This document shows positions 27,600 to 35,717 of a stretch of DNA of 35,717 nt, piece after piece (positions within the stretch are counted from its first letter, which is position 1; each line of letters begins with the position of its first letter). The DNA lies in NCBI GenBank assembly GCA_015852425.1, contig JAAAIG010000249.1:8988-44704 (forward strand), given 5' to 3'. Source of the stretch: Gryganskiella cystojenkinii. Its lineage: Eukaryota > Mortierellomycota > Mortierellomycetes > Mortierellales > Mortierellaceae. A program made the translations under genes and the position numbers. Below the pieces are notes generated by a model. That model saw only the letters and a program-made list of their open reading frames with translations. It was not told where the DNA came from and searched no databases.

Positions 27600-29447
27600 T
27601 CAAAAGTTCACATACCACCAGCTCTGGTATATAACCTCACTCATCTTTTGCTTTCCCTTGGTGCCACCAGGGCTCAACAACATCCGTTTCCAGTGCGTCG
27701 AGCACCACTCGACCTCGGCTGGGCCCCAGATTGTACGCGAGTTGAACACATCCCTGATGAACAGGATCCGTCTCAACGACCTCAGTTGATCCAGCCCATG
27801 GTCCAGCGTCAATTCGAGTCCAAGAGCGTCCCCAGCACTCAAAGGCTTGTTTGTTTTCCAGTTAATGAACCCAGGACTGGCGATATCCAGATCCAGGATC
27901 TCGAGACGTTCCAGCTGCGAGAGCCGGGTCAGGATCACGTCTTGGTTCCGCCTCCGTGCACGTTCGGCCTCTTCTTCATCCAGGTCCGGTGGCGGGTTCA
28001 TGATGAAAGGCAAAGCCAATCTTTCTAATCCGTTACAGACCCAGGCTCGATCGTCCTGGACGATATCGCAACCGAAAATAAAATCGGCAGCAAAGGTTTG
28101 CAATTTTGGCATCGTACACAGCATGTCCTGCACCATCAGACTGGTTACCAGCTGACACTTTTTGAGGATTAGGGACGTAAGCCCGGTCGCTAAGGGTTCC
28201 TCAAGCACCTGAGGAGGCTGTTGGAAGACTGTGATCTGGAGATGGGCATCTGGAATTGCTACATGTGCGCGAGGAAGGGACCTGACACTCTTGAGCACTG
28301 TCCAACACGAAAGATCGAAAGGCGTCCGACGGAAATCGAGGTTTCGTAAGGTCTGCGATCTTGTGTTTTTCAACAGCCGATCGAGGTCCTGACCCCGGAA
28401 CTGAGTGTTTATCATTGATAAGGATTCGAGTGCTCGTGGGGAATAGAAAGAGCTCTGGTCAGGACCCGCATCGCCACTGTGACCACTAGTATTCGAGCTC
28501 GTGCTCATTATTGTCGTCGCGGTCACGCTCGTTAAGACCGCCATTGGTTCCTGCAAAATCGGGTAACTCCGTTCATGCACATCCCAGCGTAATCGAACCA
28601 GATCGGGGCACTTTCGGATCATTGCTGCTAGTAGCTCGACTATCATCGTTTCTTGACCCTCATACAGAGAAATGTCTTGCATTCCGGACAGCGGGCCTAG
28701 TTCCCTCAATTGAACTATAGTTGCAGCAACTGCCAAGGACTGACTCGGATGGATTGCAGCCCAGCGTGACAACGTCCTTTTATCCCTCTTTTTCTTACCC
28801 TCTTCGGGACCTAGGAACCTGACTTCACCGAGGGTAAGGATCTTGAGACGAGACCACAGACGCACATATTGATCCAGAAACTGGTTCGGTGTCTCTAATA
28901 TCAAGGGCTTGATTGACAGCTCCTTCAATCGGCCACAGGACGGTAGGGCTTTCAGCAAGTCTTCAGACAGTATGACATCATTATAGATTGTGTAATGGAC
29001 AGCCTGGAGGGTGTCCCTGTGTCGTTCAATCATCGTGGCCATGGGCTTTTGTTTGACTTGGCGATGAGTCACGGTCAAGACCGAAAGATTTTCGCATTGA
29101 AGACGCGAGAGGATTCGACTCATAGGATTCGACGTGAAGGTGCCCGTGATTGTCAGCTCCTTGACCAAGGTCGAGTGATTCTCGAGTTCAGGATAGTCTG
29201 GCCCGATTGGTTCCTCCGAGAGTATGGTAGATTTCCATAATTGACTGAGGAGCGTCTGGTGGAATATTCTGTTTATACGAAGACAAGCAACGCGGGGTTT
29301 TTTGTCTAGGTGCTCTCCAATGAGCAAGATGATTTCCGGGATGGCCAAAGCACGGTGTTGATTCTGTTCCTGTTGTTGCTCTAACTGTTGCTGCTTTTGA
29401 GGACGAGCAGACGGTCGTCCGGTACCTGATCGTTGTCTCTTGGGCAT
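27600..29447 (-). CDS. F-box / leucine-rich-repeat-like protein 3
   Basis: Single-exon 615-aa protein, ATG at 29447-29445, TGA at 27600. A Gln-rich basic leader (residues 1-30) precedes an F-box at about 33-75: ALAIPEIILLIGEHLDKK, then CLRINRIFHQTLLSQLW. LRR-like segments follow (LKELSIKPLIL, LKILTLGEVRFL, LVRLRWDV, LRNLDFRRT, LTSLILKKC, LERLEILDLDIA). The QDMLCTMPKLQTFAADF and RAWVCNGL (W469-V-C471) motifs match F-box protein 2. A disordered Ser/Gly insert lies near residue 320. It is presumed to be an SCF substrate adaptor; the target is unknown. It is divergent from F-box gene 4. Confidence 0.85.
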   Translation of the reverse strand: MPKRQRSGTGRPSARPQKQQQLEQQQEQNQHRALAIPEIILLIGEHLDKKPRVACLRINRIFHQTLLSQLWKSTILSEEPIGPDYPELENHSTLVKELTITGTFTSNPMSRILSRLQCENLSVLTVTHRQVKQKPMATMIERHRDTLQAVHYTIYNDVILSEDLLKALPSCGRLKELSIKPLILETPNQFLDQYVRLWSRLKILTLGEVRFLGPEEGKKKRDKRTLSRWAAIHPSQSLAVAATIVQLRELGPLSGMQDISLYEGQETMIVELLAAMIRKCPDLVRLRWDVHERSYPILQEPMAVLTSVTATTIMSTSSNTSGHSGDAGPDQSSFYSPRALESLSMINTQFRGQDLDRLLKNTRSQTLRNLDFRRTPFDLSCWTVLKSVRSLPRAHVAIPDAHLQITVFQQPPQVLEEPLATGLTSLILKKCQLVTSLMVQDMLCTMPKLQTFAADFIFGCDIVQDDRAWVCNGLERLALPFIMNPPPDLDEEEAERARRRNQDVILTRLSQLERLEILDLDIASPGFINWKTNKPLSAGDALGLELTLDHGLDQLRSLRRILFIRDVFNSRTIWGPAEVEWCSTHWKRMLLSPGGTKGKQKMSEVIYQSWWYVNF

Positions 29448-30231
29448 GATGGTGGAGAAGGAGGGGGGGAGGGGAAAGAGAGAAAGTGAAAATGAATGGA
29501 CTGGAAAGGAGAGTCGAGAAGAAGAAAAAGCAAAAAGGGAAAGAGAATGGCGCTGCGCTTGGACGAATTTAATGTTTTTTCTGGGTGGACAGTCCTCTCC
29601 ACGCCCATCCCCCCCCCCCCCTCCCCAAAAAAAAGGAGTTGTTCTTGTTGTTCACTGCACAGCCCAAAGGAAGAAGAATAGGGATAAATAGGCACACGGA
29701 AGTTAGTCAAATGCCGTTGTTGTGTCCCTGAGTTGTCACACCAGAAAGGTGTGAACATGGACAGAGATCGATGTGGAGGGTGTGACAAAAAAGACAAGTA
29801 AGAATTCAGGTGGGAGGAATGACAAAGATTGTGAGGGAGAGATGAACGTGCGACAAATACGACGAGTGACGATCCCGGTGGAAGGTGTGGCGAAACAAGA
29901 GGCGTGTGCGAGTAGGAGGGGTAAAGAACATACCTGGAAGTCGAGTGAGCTGGTCTTGATCGTGGAGGCTTGACTCGGTCAAGAAAAGGGTGGAGGAGGA
30001 GGAGGAGAAGAAGGAGGGGCAGGGGAAAGGGAAGAGGAGGAACAAGGGCGCAACGATTTTGTCACTCCTGGAAAGTCTATATTTTGTCACGCTTTGCTGT
30101 GGAGAGGAAATCTATTTTTTGGGTTGCCATCAGTTCGCGTAGAATCCCTGTGATATATTCCTCGCTCTTCATTCCCCATTTCATGTCTACTTCTCTCATC
30201 CCATCACCCCAAACTTCACACTCACATAAAA
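29448..30231. promoter_or_regulatory. divergent promoter region of F-box genes 3 and 4
   Basis: About 1 kb separates the two start codons. It contains purine-rich leaders, a C/A homopolymer junction (about 29609-29632), and a perfect 7-bp inverted repeat TCACACC-AGAAA-GGTGTGA at 29736-29754 that could be an operator-like site. No other gene is convincing; the open frames here are low-complexity. Confidence 0.4.
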
Positions 30232-30305
30232 ACCAACGTGGAGGCCACTTCCCCAGAACTTCGTTGTTGTTTCACCTCTCGTGTGCCTTTCTTTTCTTTG
30301 TTCTT
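30232..30305 (+). repeat. duplicated 5'-flank segment, copy 2
   Basis: Contains CCAGAACTTCGTTGTTG, then CACCTCTCGTGTGCCTTTC. It lies in the leader of F-box gene 4 and is the near-copy of 27256-27325. Confidence 0.75.
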
Positions 30306-30444
30306 GCCGTCATACACCCAAGAAGATCAATTAGCTGCGCCACCAACTCTCGTGAGTCAAAAAAGTCGAGTCGCGAAAAAAAGGAGGCTGAAAAGGAAAC
30401 GGCGGTCCATCTTGCCCCATTTCTTTTTGTCAATCCTTTTTGAA

Positions 30445-32616
30445 ATGCTCATTCGACATGTCTCGATGACACATTTACCACCTCCATTACCACAGGAGAT
30501 CATCGAAATCATCTTTTCCTACCTAAGTCAATCCACTCTCAGAGCCTGTGTCAGACTCGTTTGCAAAGAATGGAACCTAATATGTCTAAAATATTCCCTT
30601 TGGCGTGGGGGTCTCTGGACTGCGGACCTGGAATCAAAAGCCGTCACCCGACTCCTGAGGCAACTTCGACGACTCGACTCTCTCGATCTCTGGGTCCATT
30701 GTGACCCTTATCTAACGGATCACAAAAGAACTGAAAACGACGATAACCAAGATACTCTCTCTGCCTGGATGACCTTCACCAGGGGTCTTCTTGATCAACT
30801 CGATCAGTCTCAACGTCAAAGATCCGACTTCGAGCGTGCCCAAGACGGGACTCTCTCACTCAGAGCGACAAGACGCACGGTTCTCAAACGACATCCCTTT
30901 GGTAACCTCAAGGAACTGACCTTCCACGGATACGGGATCAACCATGACCAGTATTTGAAACCATTGCTTCCAGCCCTGAGTCACCTCCAAAAGCTCAAGC
31001 TCGAGCTCTGGGACCGGCAATCCGTCTTCCTGTTACGACTCCTCCGCGCCTGTCCCGTCCTCGAGGATCTTACAGTCACTGGTCGTCGAGACGAAGGTTT
31101 ACAGATGTGGATTCATGAGGATGACCAGGAAGAACGTTCCTCGACCGTACTACCCTTGAATACCCACCCGCTCAAGCGACTCTATCTCCATCACATCAGT
31201 CTGCGTCCACGGTCCATCGAGCGCTTGGTCATCCTTCTGAAGGACCTGGTCTCGCTTCGCATCCTGGATTTCAATCGACCCTGGATTCAAGACACGGGCG
31301 ATTTCTTTTGCCCCACCCTCGATATGAATCGTATCCGGGAATTGATCAAGACTCATTTGTTCCCCCCGAAAAGATGCCCTCTTATAGAAGCGTTGCAGCT
31401 CGAGCCGTATGATCCCAATGCCGTCTTTGCCTACTATACATTTACAAGATCCACGTACGGCCGAAACTTTCCCGGGATCAGGACAGTTCACTCGACCACG
31501 GTGTTCTTCCAGGACCATTGGTGTGCCTATAGTCTTGATTCCGACGAACACGTCCTCGAAATCACTGGTCACGGTCGACATTATCAAGAAGGTCGAGTGA
31601 TACTTAGTCCCGGGTTGGGAGGCTACCTGCGAAGGAATCGAGACCTGATCCACCTGAGAGCGACCGATTCTGTGATCCAAGCGTCAGATCTTGTCGACGT
31701 GTATGAATCGGATTCGTTCAAGACAGCAATGCAGGTTCGGGACAAGGCGCTGGCGATAAGACAAGCCGAGGAGACTGCACGAGCATTAGCGGACAAGACG
31801 GAAGCAACTCGATTGGCGGCCGATGCGGCATATGCTACCACTGGATTTTCTTCCGATACTGTTACCCATATCAGCACCGGTACCAAGTCCCGGCATAAAA
31901 AGAAAAGCACAGCCCCGGCTCTTGATGTACCTGTCCGACCCGCGATACAGGGGCCGATCCAGTTGGACCATTCCTCTGCCTGGGTCTGCCAGGGGCTATT
32001 GACCCTGAAACTCGGGTTCATCACAAAACTTCCCTTTAGTACGCACGACGCCTCAACGAATCCACGAACGACTGAACGCAAGGTCTTGACGGCCAATGAC
32101 CAGATTGCGAGAGCTTACGCGTTTATTGCGACTGTGTGTCCAAACCTTCGCATAGTCGAGTTTTTCCATCCGGTGATGGTCTTTGGTCAACAGCATCCAG
32201 GTGGAATGGAATCGCGAACAGGAGGCGAAGGAGGACGACGAGAGGGAGACGGAACAAAAGGTCAGGAGATTGATTTGCACCATCCACTAAAGCAGCTGTC
32301 GAGTCTGCGCAATCTGGAGACCTTGACACTGAGGTTGACTACAGTCGTAGGGCATATCGATTATTCGGATTTCGAGTGGATGACCACTGCTACGACGGTC
32401 TTGGACAGCAACGGCCAAGGTATGGGAGAAGAAAACCACGGCAAGGTTTCACCACCGCACTGTTGGCCAAGACTCGAGTCCTTCCAGATCCGGTACCGAG
32501 ACTCGGCCAAGAATGAGGATTACCAGTACTGGATGGCTCTTATGCGCGAGCTTCGGCCCGGATTAGATGTAAGAGTCAAGCAAGATCTCTTGATTCCGTC
32601 TTATGAAAGTCGTTAA
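30445..32616 (+). CDS. F-box / leucine-rich-repeat-like protein 4
   Basis: Single-exon protein of 723 aa from ATG 30445. The frame is open further upstream but begins with GTG in the duplicated leader, so I prefer the ATG; ATG 30466 is also possible. The F-box (about residues 10-58) is clear: LPQEIIEIIFSYLSQSTLRA, then VRLVCKEWNLICLKYSLW. LRR-like helices follow (LDSLDLWVHCD, LQKLKLELWDR, LEDLTVTGR, LVSLRILDFNR). An Ala-rich helix (about 430-475: KALAIRQAEETARALADK) is unusual for the family here and may be a coiled coil. W513-V-C515 repeats the shared signature. The C-terminus ends in a charged helix (YWMALMRELRPGLDVR). Target unknown. AATAAA follows at 32795. Confidence 0.85.
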   Translation: MLIRHVSMTHLPPPLPQEIIEIIFSYLSQSTLRACVRLVCKEWNLICLKYSLWRGGLWTADLESKAVTRLLRQLRRLDSLDLWVHCDPYLTDHKRTENDDNQDTLSAWMTFTRGLLDQLDQSQRQRSDFERAQDGTLSLRATRRTVLKRHPFGNLKELTFHGYGINHDQYLKPLLPALSHLQKLKLELWDRQSVFLLRLLRACPVLEDLTVTGRRDEGLQMWIHEDDQEERSSTVLPLNTHPLKRLYLHHISLRPRSIERLVILLKDLVSLRILDFNRPWIQDTGDFFCPTLDMNRIRELIKTHLFPPKRCPLIEALQLEPYDPNAVFAYYTFTRSTYGRNFPGIRTVHSTTVFFQDHWCAYSLDSDEHVLEITGHGRHYQEGRVILSPGLGGYLRRNRDLIHLRATDSVIQASDLVDVYESDSFKTAMQVRDKALAIRQAEETARALADKTEATRLAADAAYATTGFSSDTVTHISTGTKSRHKKKSTAPALDVPVRPAIQGPIQLDHSSAWVCQGLLTLKLGFITKLPFSTHDASTNPRTTERKVLTANDQIARAYAFIATVCPNLRIVEFFHPVMVFGQQHPGGMESRTGGEGGRREGDGTKGQEIDLHHPLKQLSSLRNLETLTLRLTTVVGHIDYSDFEWMTTATTVLDSNGQGMGEENHGKVSPPHCWPRLESFQIRYRDSAKNEDYQYWMALMRELRPGLDVRVKQDLLIPSYESR

Positions 32617-33603
32617 GAACATAAAATATGACAAAATACAATCGTAATGAAACTCGAAGTCCAAGTGACTTGAGACTGATTGCCTCTCCAGTGATTTTTT
32701 TATGGCAATTGTCCGCTCTTGTCAAACGTAACAGTGAATTGCGTACTAAAACTAGGAACTTCATTCAGCGTTGTTCTGCAACCGCAATAGGTCGAATAAA
32801 ATATTGGGTATGATCTGATTGTGATTTTCCTGTGCGTCTAGTCTTTGCATCAAAAAAAATATATCTTGGTAAAGAAAAACTGTCCTCGACGAGCGTTACT
32901 AGCTCGTAGAGTTGATTTGTTGCGAACTCAATCCATGGATTTTCTCGTTCTAGAGGTGCGGCCGGGCAGGCAGTAGGCAACGGTGTCACTCTTCTATTTT
33001 AGTAATACTTTGCAGTGCGAGTGGCAGTTGACAGCAACAAAAAAATGGTCGTTTTGTCATATTCTCTGCGGGTGAGGTCCACAAAGGACTTGACCACTCA
33101 TGGCCCAGTCTTTAATCGAGACCCTACCCTCACGCAAAGTTTTTTTCTCTATGACATCTTATACTTGACGTTTAAAAATATTCAGAGCCATTATAAAAAA
33201 CGCATTTGCAAAAGGGTAAAAGTAGTCTATAATGAATAGTATAATCGGGCTCCGAATATAATAAAATCACATAGCCATTATTGGGTGAAAGGCACAATAC
33301 TATCTTCTTATTACTCCTCTTTATCAGGCTCTCTCCAATGTCAATGAACGCGTTTGCAGTTACAGTAGTCGGAACACTGTTAAGCATGCGCATCACCTTA
33401 AGGGTTTCGAATGTTTCGTCAAATAAATTTCCCGTCCTCATACGGTGGTGCCTTTTTCCAATCTTTCAAACATCTTTCCTTCCTTCAAACGCTTTCCTTC
33501 GAACGCTTTTCCTGCACTCATTTTTTTTCTCTCGTTTCTTACACTCAATCCATCCTCTCACTTCAAACACTCATCTTACTCGATTAATCACCTGTCCCTT
33601 ACA
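32617..33603. other. intergenic region with a possible relic frame
   Basis: 3' flank of F-box gene 4 (AATAAA at 32795-32800) and CT-rich promoter/leader of the Crinkler gene. On the - strand 33441-33172 is open, with LFDETFETLKVMRMLNSV and TANAFIDIGESLIKRSNKK. It looks protein-like, but I cannot place it and it has no clear start context. No intact gene is seen. Confidence 0.35.
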
Positions 33604-34923
33604 ATGACGAGCAAATGCTGGTGTATAATCGATGGAGAAACCACGGACGATGCTTTTTCGGTCGAGGTTTCCCCAACAGCCAACGTTAGTGACCTCAAGA
33701 GGGCCATCAAGGCTACGTTGGAGCTCAGCACACCCTCGAAGGGCCTCGCTCTCTGGAAATGGTCCATTCTCCCTGATGCTGATAATGGGAAAACAGTCGT
33801 TAAGGCCAAAGACTTGGACGAAAACGCCAACCTTCTCCCGAAGGCACTCCTTTCGAGCCTGTCGCTAGATGAGAACACCTACATCATTATCCAGCTGCCG
33901 CAAGGTATGTCTTTAGTTCTTGGTGGATTGATCGTTGGTATCATCTGCTGATAGAGCCTGTTTGAATTCCTTGACCCGCCTGTAACACCTTTATTATTGT
34001 TATCAATTGGCTTTCCGAAAGAGAACACTGAGTAAGAACTCTTGCAAATGACTTTCGCTCTTTAAGCATGCCACGCCTTCGACATAATATTAACGCGTGA
34101 GATATTATATAAAACCTACAGAGTTCGAGGACATGCCCAAGAACAAGATAATACTCATTACTGAGCAGTGGGTGCCATACACGGCTTCCGATGGAAAGAG
34201 CGTGGATTTACCTTCGTCTTTGATCGACATACTGTCAGGCACCAAGTTCGTTCCTGAACCGTGTATGGCATTTGATCACCTCAAGGATAACCTTCGAGCC
34301 GGCGACTCGATCTTTATGTCGAGTATGGGTCAAGAACCCAAGGATTTTGGGCTTCACGGCCAACAGAACAAGCTTTTCGTGACCGAGCAAATGCTGGAGA
34401 TTTGGGAGGAAATGCGTGGCGACAAGGAACGTACGTATAGACGAATCTTGTCTGGTCCGATGGGTGTTGGAAAGTCGTACCTCTCCCTTTTCCTTGCGGC
34501 GAGGGCATTGCTGAGGGCTGTCTTGTCTTGTACATATCGGATGCAGGCGAGTTGGACGGGAAGAAAGAGGACGAGTCAGAACTGGAGGTGGTGAAGAGAT
34601 TCCTGGCAATCAACAACAAAGATATTTTGACCGCCGCTGAGTTTGAGATGCTTGTAAACCACTATGACGGCACCTACAACATATCAACGGACACTATCTC
34701 TGTAATTTTCGGACCGCTACTTAAGTCGAGGGATCGGAAGGCGCTGTTGCTTGTTGACGAACATGGAAAGGTGTTTCAAGAAACGCCTTATGTACCTGAC
34801 AAATTCAAGTCGCTGGTTCTTCTGAAGTCGTACGGGTGGTGGAGGCAACTCGCCAAAGGGTCTCGAGTGATTTTCACAGGCACTGCTCATGCCAAGTACG
34901 AGATGTATCGCGTTCACCTCTAG
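33604..34923 (+). pseudogene. Crinkler (CRN)-type protein with P-loop domain, frameshifted
   Basis: Exon 1 is 33604-33904, followed by a 217-bp GT-AG intron in phase 1; exon 2 starts at 34122. The first ~100 residues match the CRN N-terminal, ubiquitin-like domain (AFSVEVSPTANVSDLKRAI, then LALWKWSI), without a signal peptide. The second exon has a Walker A motif, GPMGVGKS (residues 212-219), and downstream a Walker B-like LLLVDEHG plus the conserved VIFTGTAHAKYE. Between them, near 34502, the frame shifts by one base and the downstream part continues in another frame to TAG at 34921. The obvious alternative, a 70-bp intron at 34477-34546, does not restore the frame and would remove conserved residues. 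CRN proteins are known from oomycetes and several fungi as intracellular or secreted effectors and conflict-type proteins. This copy appears truncated and inactive, unless the shift is a sequencing error. Confidence 0.75.
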
Positions 34924-35343
34924 ATCACAACGTAGTAAATTCCAGATTATCCCGTTTAGTGCATTCTTTACTACTTTATTCTCATTCTATATTAATAACT
35001 TCCCCTTTATTCCTTTATTCCTTTATTGCTTTATTCCCTACTTCAATCACATCCTTTCTCTGTTCCCCGTTTCGTATTTAAACATAGTCCTCCTTTTCTT
35101 TTATGTTCCTTACCTAGAAACTTGAATAAACCCCCCTTAGTACCTTGACCATTGTCCCTGCCTCAAATCACCACACCCTTTTCCCGTCCCTGTCCTGTTC
35201 TCGGAAAGATCATCCCGCCTTGTCCTTAGTCCGCGTTCACGACAAGATCCTTCGCAAATTGCTTATTCAAAATCGCCTCTTCCTTCAAATCCGCCTCTTC
35301 CTTACAATACACATTTTTTTTTCCAACCCCATCCCATTCAAAA
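34924..35343. other. intergenic region, pyrimidine-rich
   Basis: Holds the CRN 3' flank, a (CTTTATTC)n-like tandem repeat at 35005-35036, and a CT-rich leader with a repeated CGCCTCTTCCTT (35274 and 35291) before the last gene. No other gene is seen. Confidence 0.4.
35005..35036 (+). repeat. 8-bp tandem repeat, about four units
   Basis: Units of CTTTATTC/G follow one another with one substitution. A simple repeat only. Confidence 0.75.
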
Positions 35344-35553
35344 ATGCAGTTCAAATACTTGCTTGCTCACTGCTTTATTTTGAGTCTCTTTTCTACTGGT
35401 CATGCTGGTCAAACTGCGTGTCCAGATCCTGGTAGTGTTGATGATCACGGCTTCTATGGCTGCAACCCCGCGCACCAATACCCCAACGGTCAGATCTGCA
35501 TTTTCAGTGGAGGTTGCTACTACCTCTTTTTGGGTACCGGTGGTCACGTTTGA
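35344..35553 (+). CDS. small secreted four-cysteine protein
   Basis: Single-exon 69-aa protein. Residues 1-21 are a typical signal peptide (Lys4, hydrophobic core, end near GHA-G). The mature ~47 residues contain Cys26, Cys40, Cys52 and Cys58, consistent with two disulphides, and are rich in Gly, Tyr and aromatic residues (QICIFSGGCYYLFLGTG). I recognise no family. Size, secretion signal and position next to a Crinkler gene are typical of fungal candidate effectors, but no function can be read from the sequence. A CT-rich leader precedes it; AATAAA follows at 35642. Confidence 0.6.
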   Translation: MQFKYLLAHCFILSLFSTGHAGQTACPDPGSVDDHGFYGCNPAHQYPNGQICIFSGGCYYLFLGTGGHV

Positions 35554-35717
35554 GGAAGTCAAGAAAGGATTTTTCAAAGTCATAGTTAGTCGTCAATAGA
35601 TCTGACCCCAAAATCGTCATTATTGTCACTTATTGAACGTAAATAAACCATAGGAGACGGGAACGACGTCTTAATCCACCCTCCTACAACTCTTCCGTAA
35701 AGATTTTTTTTTTTTTT
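35554..35717. terminator. 3' flank of the last gene
   Basis: AATAAA at 35642-35647, about 90 bp after the stop, is a likely poly(A) signal. The window ends in a run of T. Confidence 0.45.

Noticed and set aside
30238..30444. N-terminal extension of F-box protein 4
   Set aside because: It starts with GTG within a duplicated leader segment that also occurs without the gene, so it is most likely 5' UTR.
34477..34546. 70-bp intron to explain the CRN frame change
   Set aside because: The resulting phase does not enter the downstream frame, and it would delete conserved residues after Walker A.
1..35717. tRNA, rRNA or CRISPR array
   Set aside because: I found no cloverleaf-like pair with a B-box (GTTCGAATCC-type), no rRNA-like block and no regularly spaced repeats.

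Overview
This window looks like nuclear DNA of a filamentous early-diverging fungus, most likely Mortierellomycota or a related Mucoromycota group (inference). The conserved genes are eukaryotic and rich in short GT-AG introns (50-350 bp). The accessory genes fit that group: several single-exon F-box/leucine-rich-repeat-like proteins, a Crinkler-type protein with a P-loop, a host gene built around an integrase-type zinc finger, and decayed Ty3/gypsy and TIR elements. There is one 10-N assembly gap (11973-11982). I see no tRNA, rRNA or CRISPR array.

Layout. 1-3447: a possible last exon of a + strand gene, then the CCR4-NOT subunit CNOT11 on the - strand (five exons, 794 aa) with an unusually long tail carrying a ubiquitin-interacting-like motif. 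3448-7185: a graveyard of broken coding fragments, including an OTU-protease-like remnant. 7186-8700: F-box-like gene 1 (-). 8701-10444: gene-poor. 10445-12156: integrase-zinc-finger/polyglutamine gene (+), interrupted by the gap. 12684-13234: possible proline-rich small gene (-). 13715-20264: a tight - strand run of mitochondrial ribosomal protein L1, an unrecognised 778-aa coiled-coil protein, and the WD40 protein DCAF7/WDR68. 20532-21362: MPDU1 (+), divergent from DCAF7, with a 130-codon ORF just behind it. 21939-23579: F-box gene 2 (-).

From 23768 the DNA becomes mobile and lineage-specific. There is a 291-bp foldback element with a perfect 5-bp target duplication, an inverted relative of its end 1.3 kb away, a broken element-like ORF, subterminal repeats, a small secreted protein with mirror-image cysteine spacing (25791-26045), and a dead gypsy pol fragment (26110-27250). 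F-box genes 3 (-) and 4 (+) follow as a divergent pair. The window ends with a frameshifted Crinkler P-loop gene and a second small secreted cysteine protein.

The conserved genes serve housekeeping roles: mRNA deadenylation, mitochondrial translation, a WD40 scaffold and dolichol-linked glycosylation. The second part resembles a transposon-rich, fast-evolving compartment where F-box, Crinkler and secreted-protein genes turn over. A duplicated 5' flank shared by 27256-27325 and F-box gene 4 supports this.
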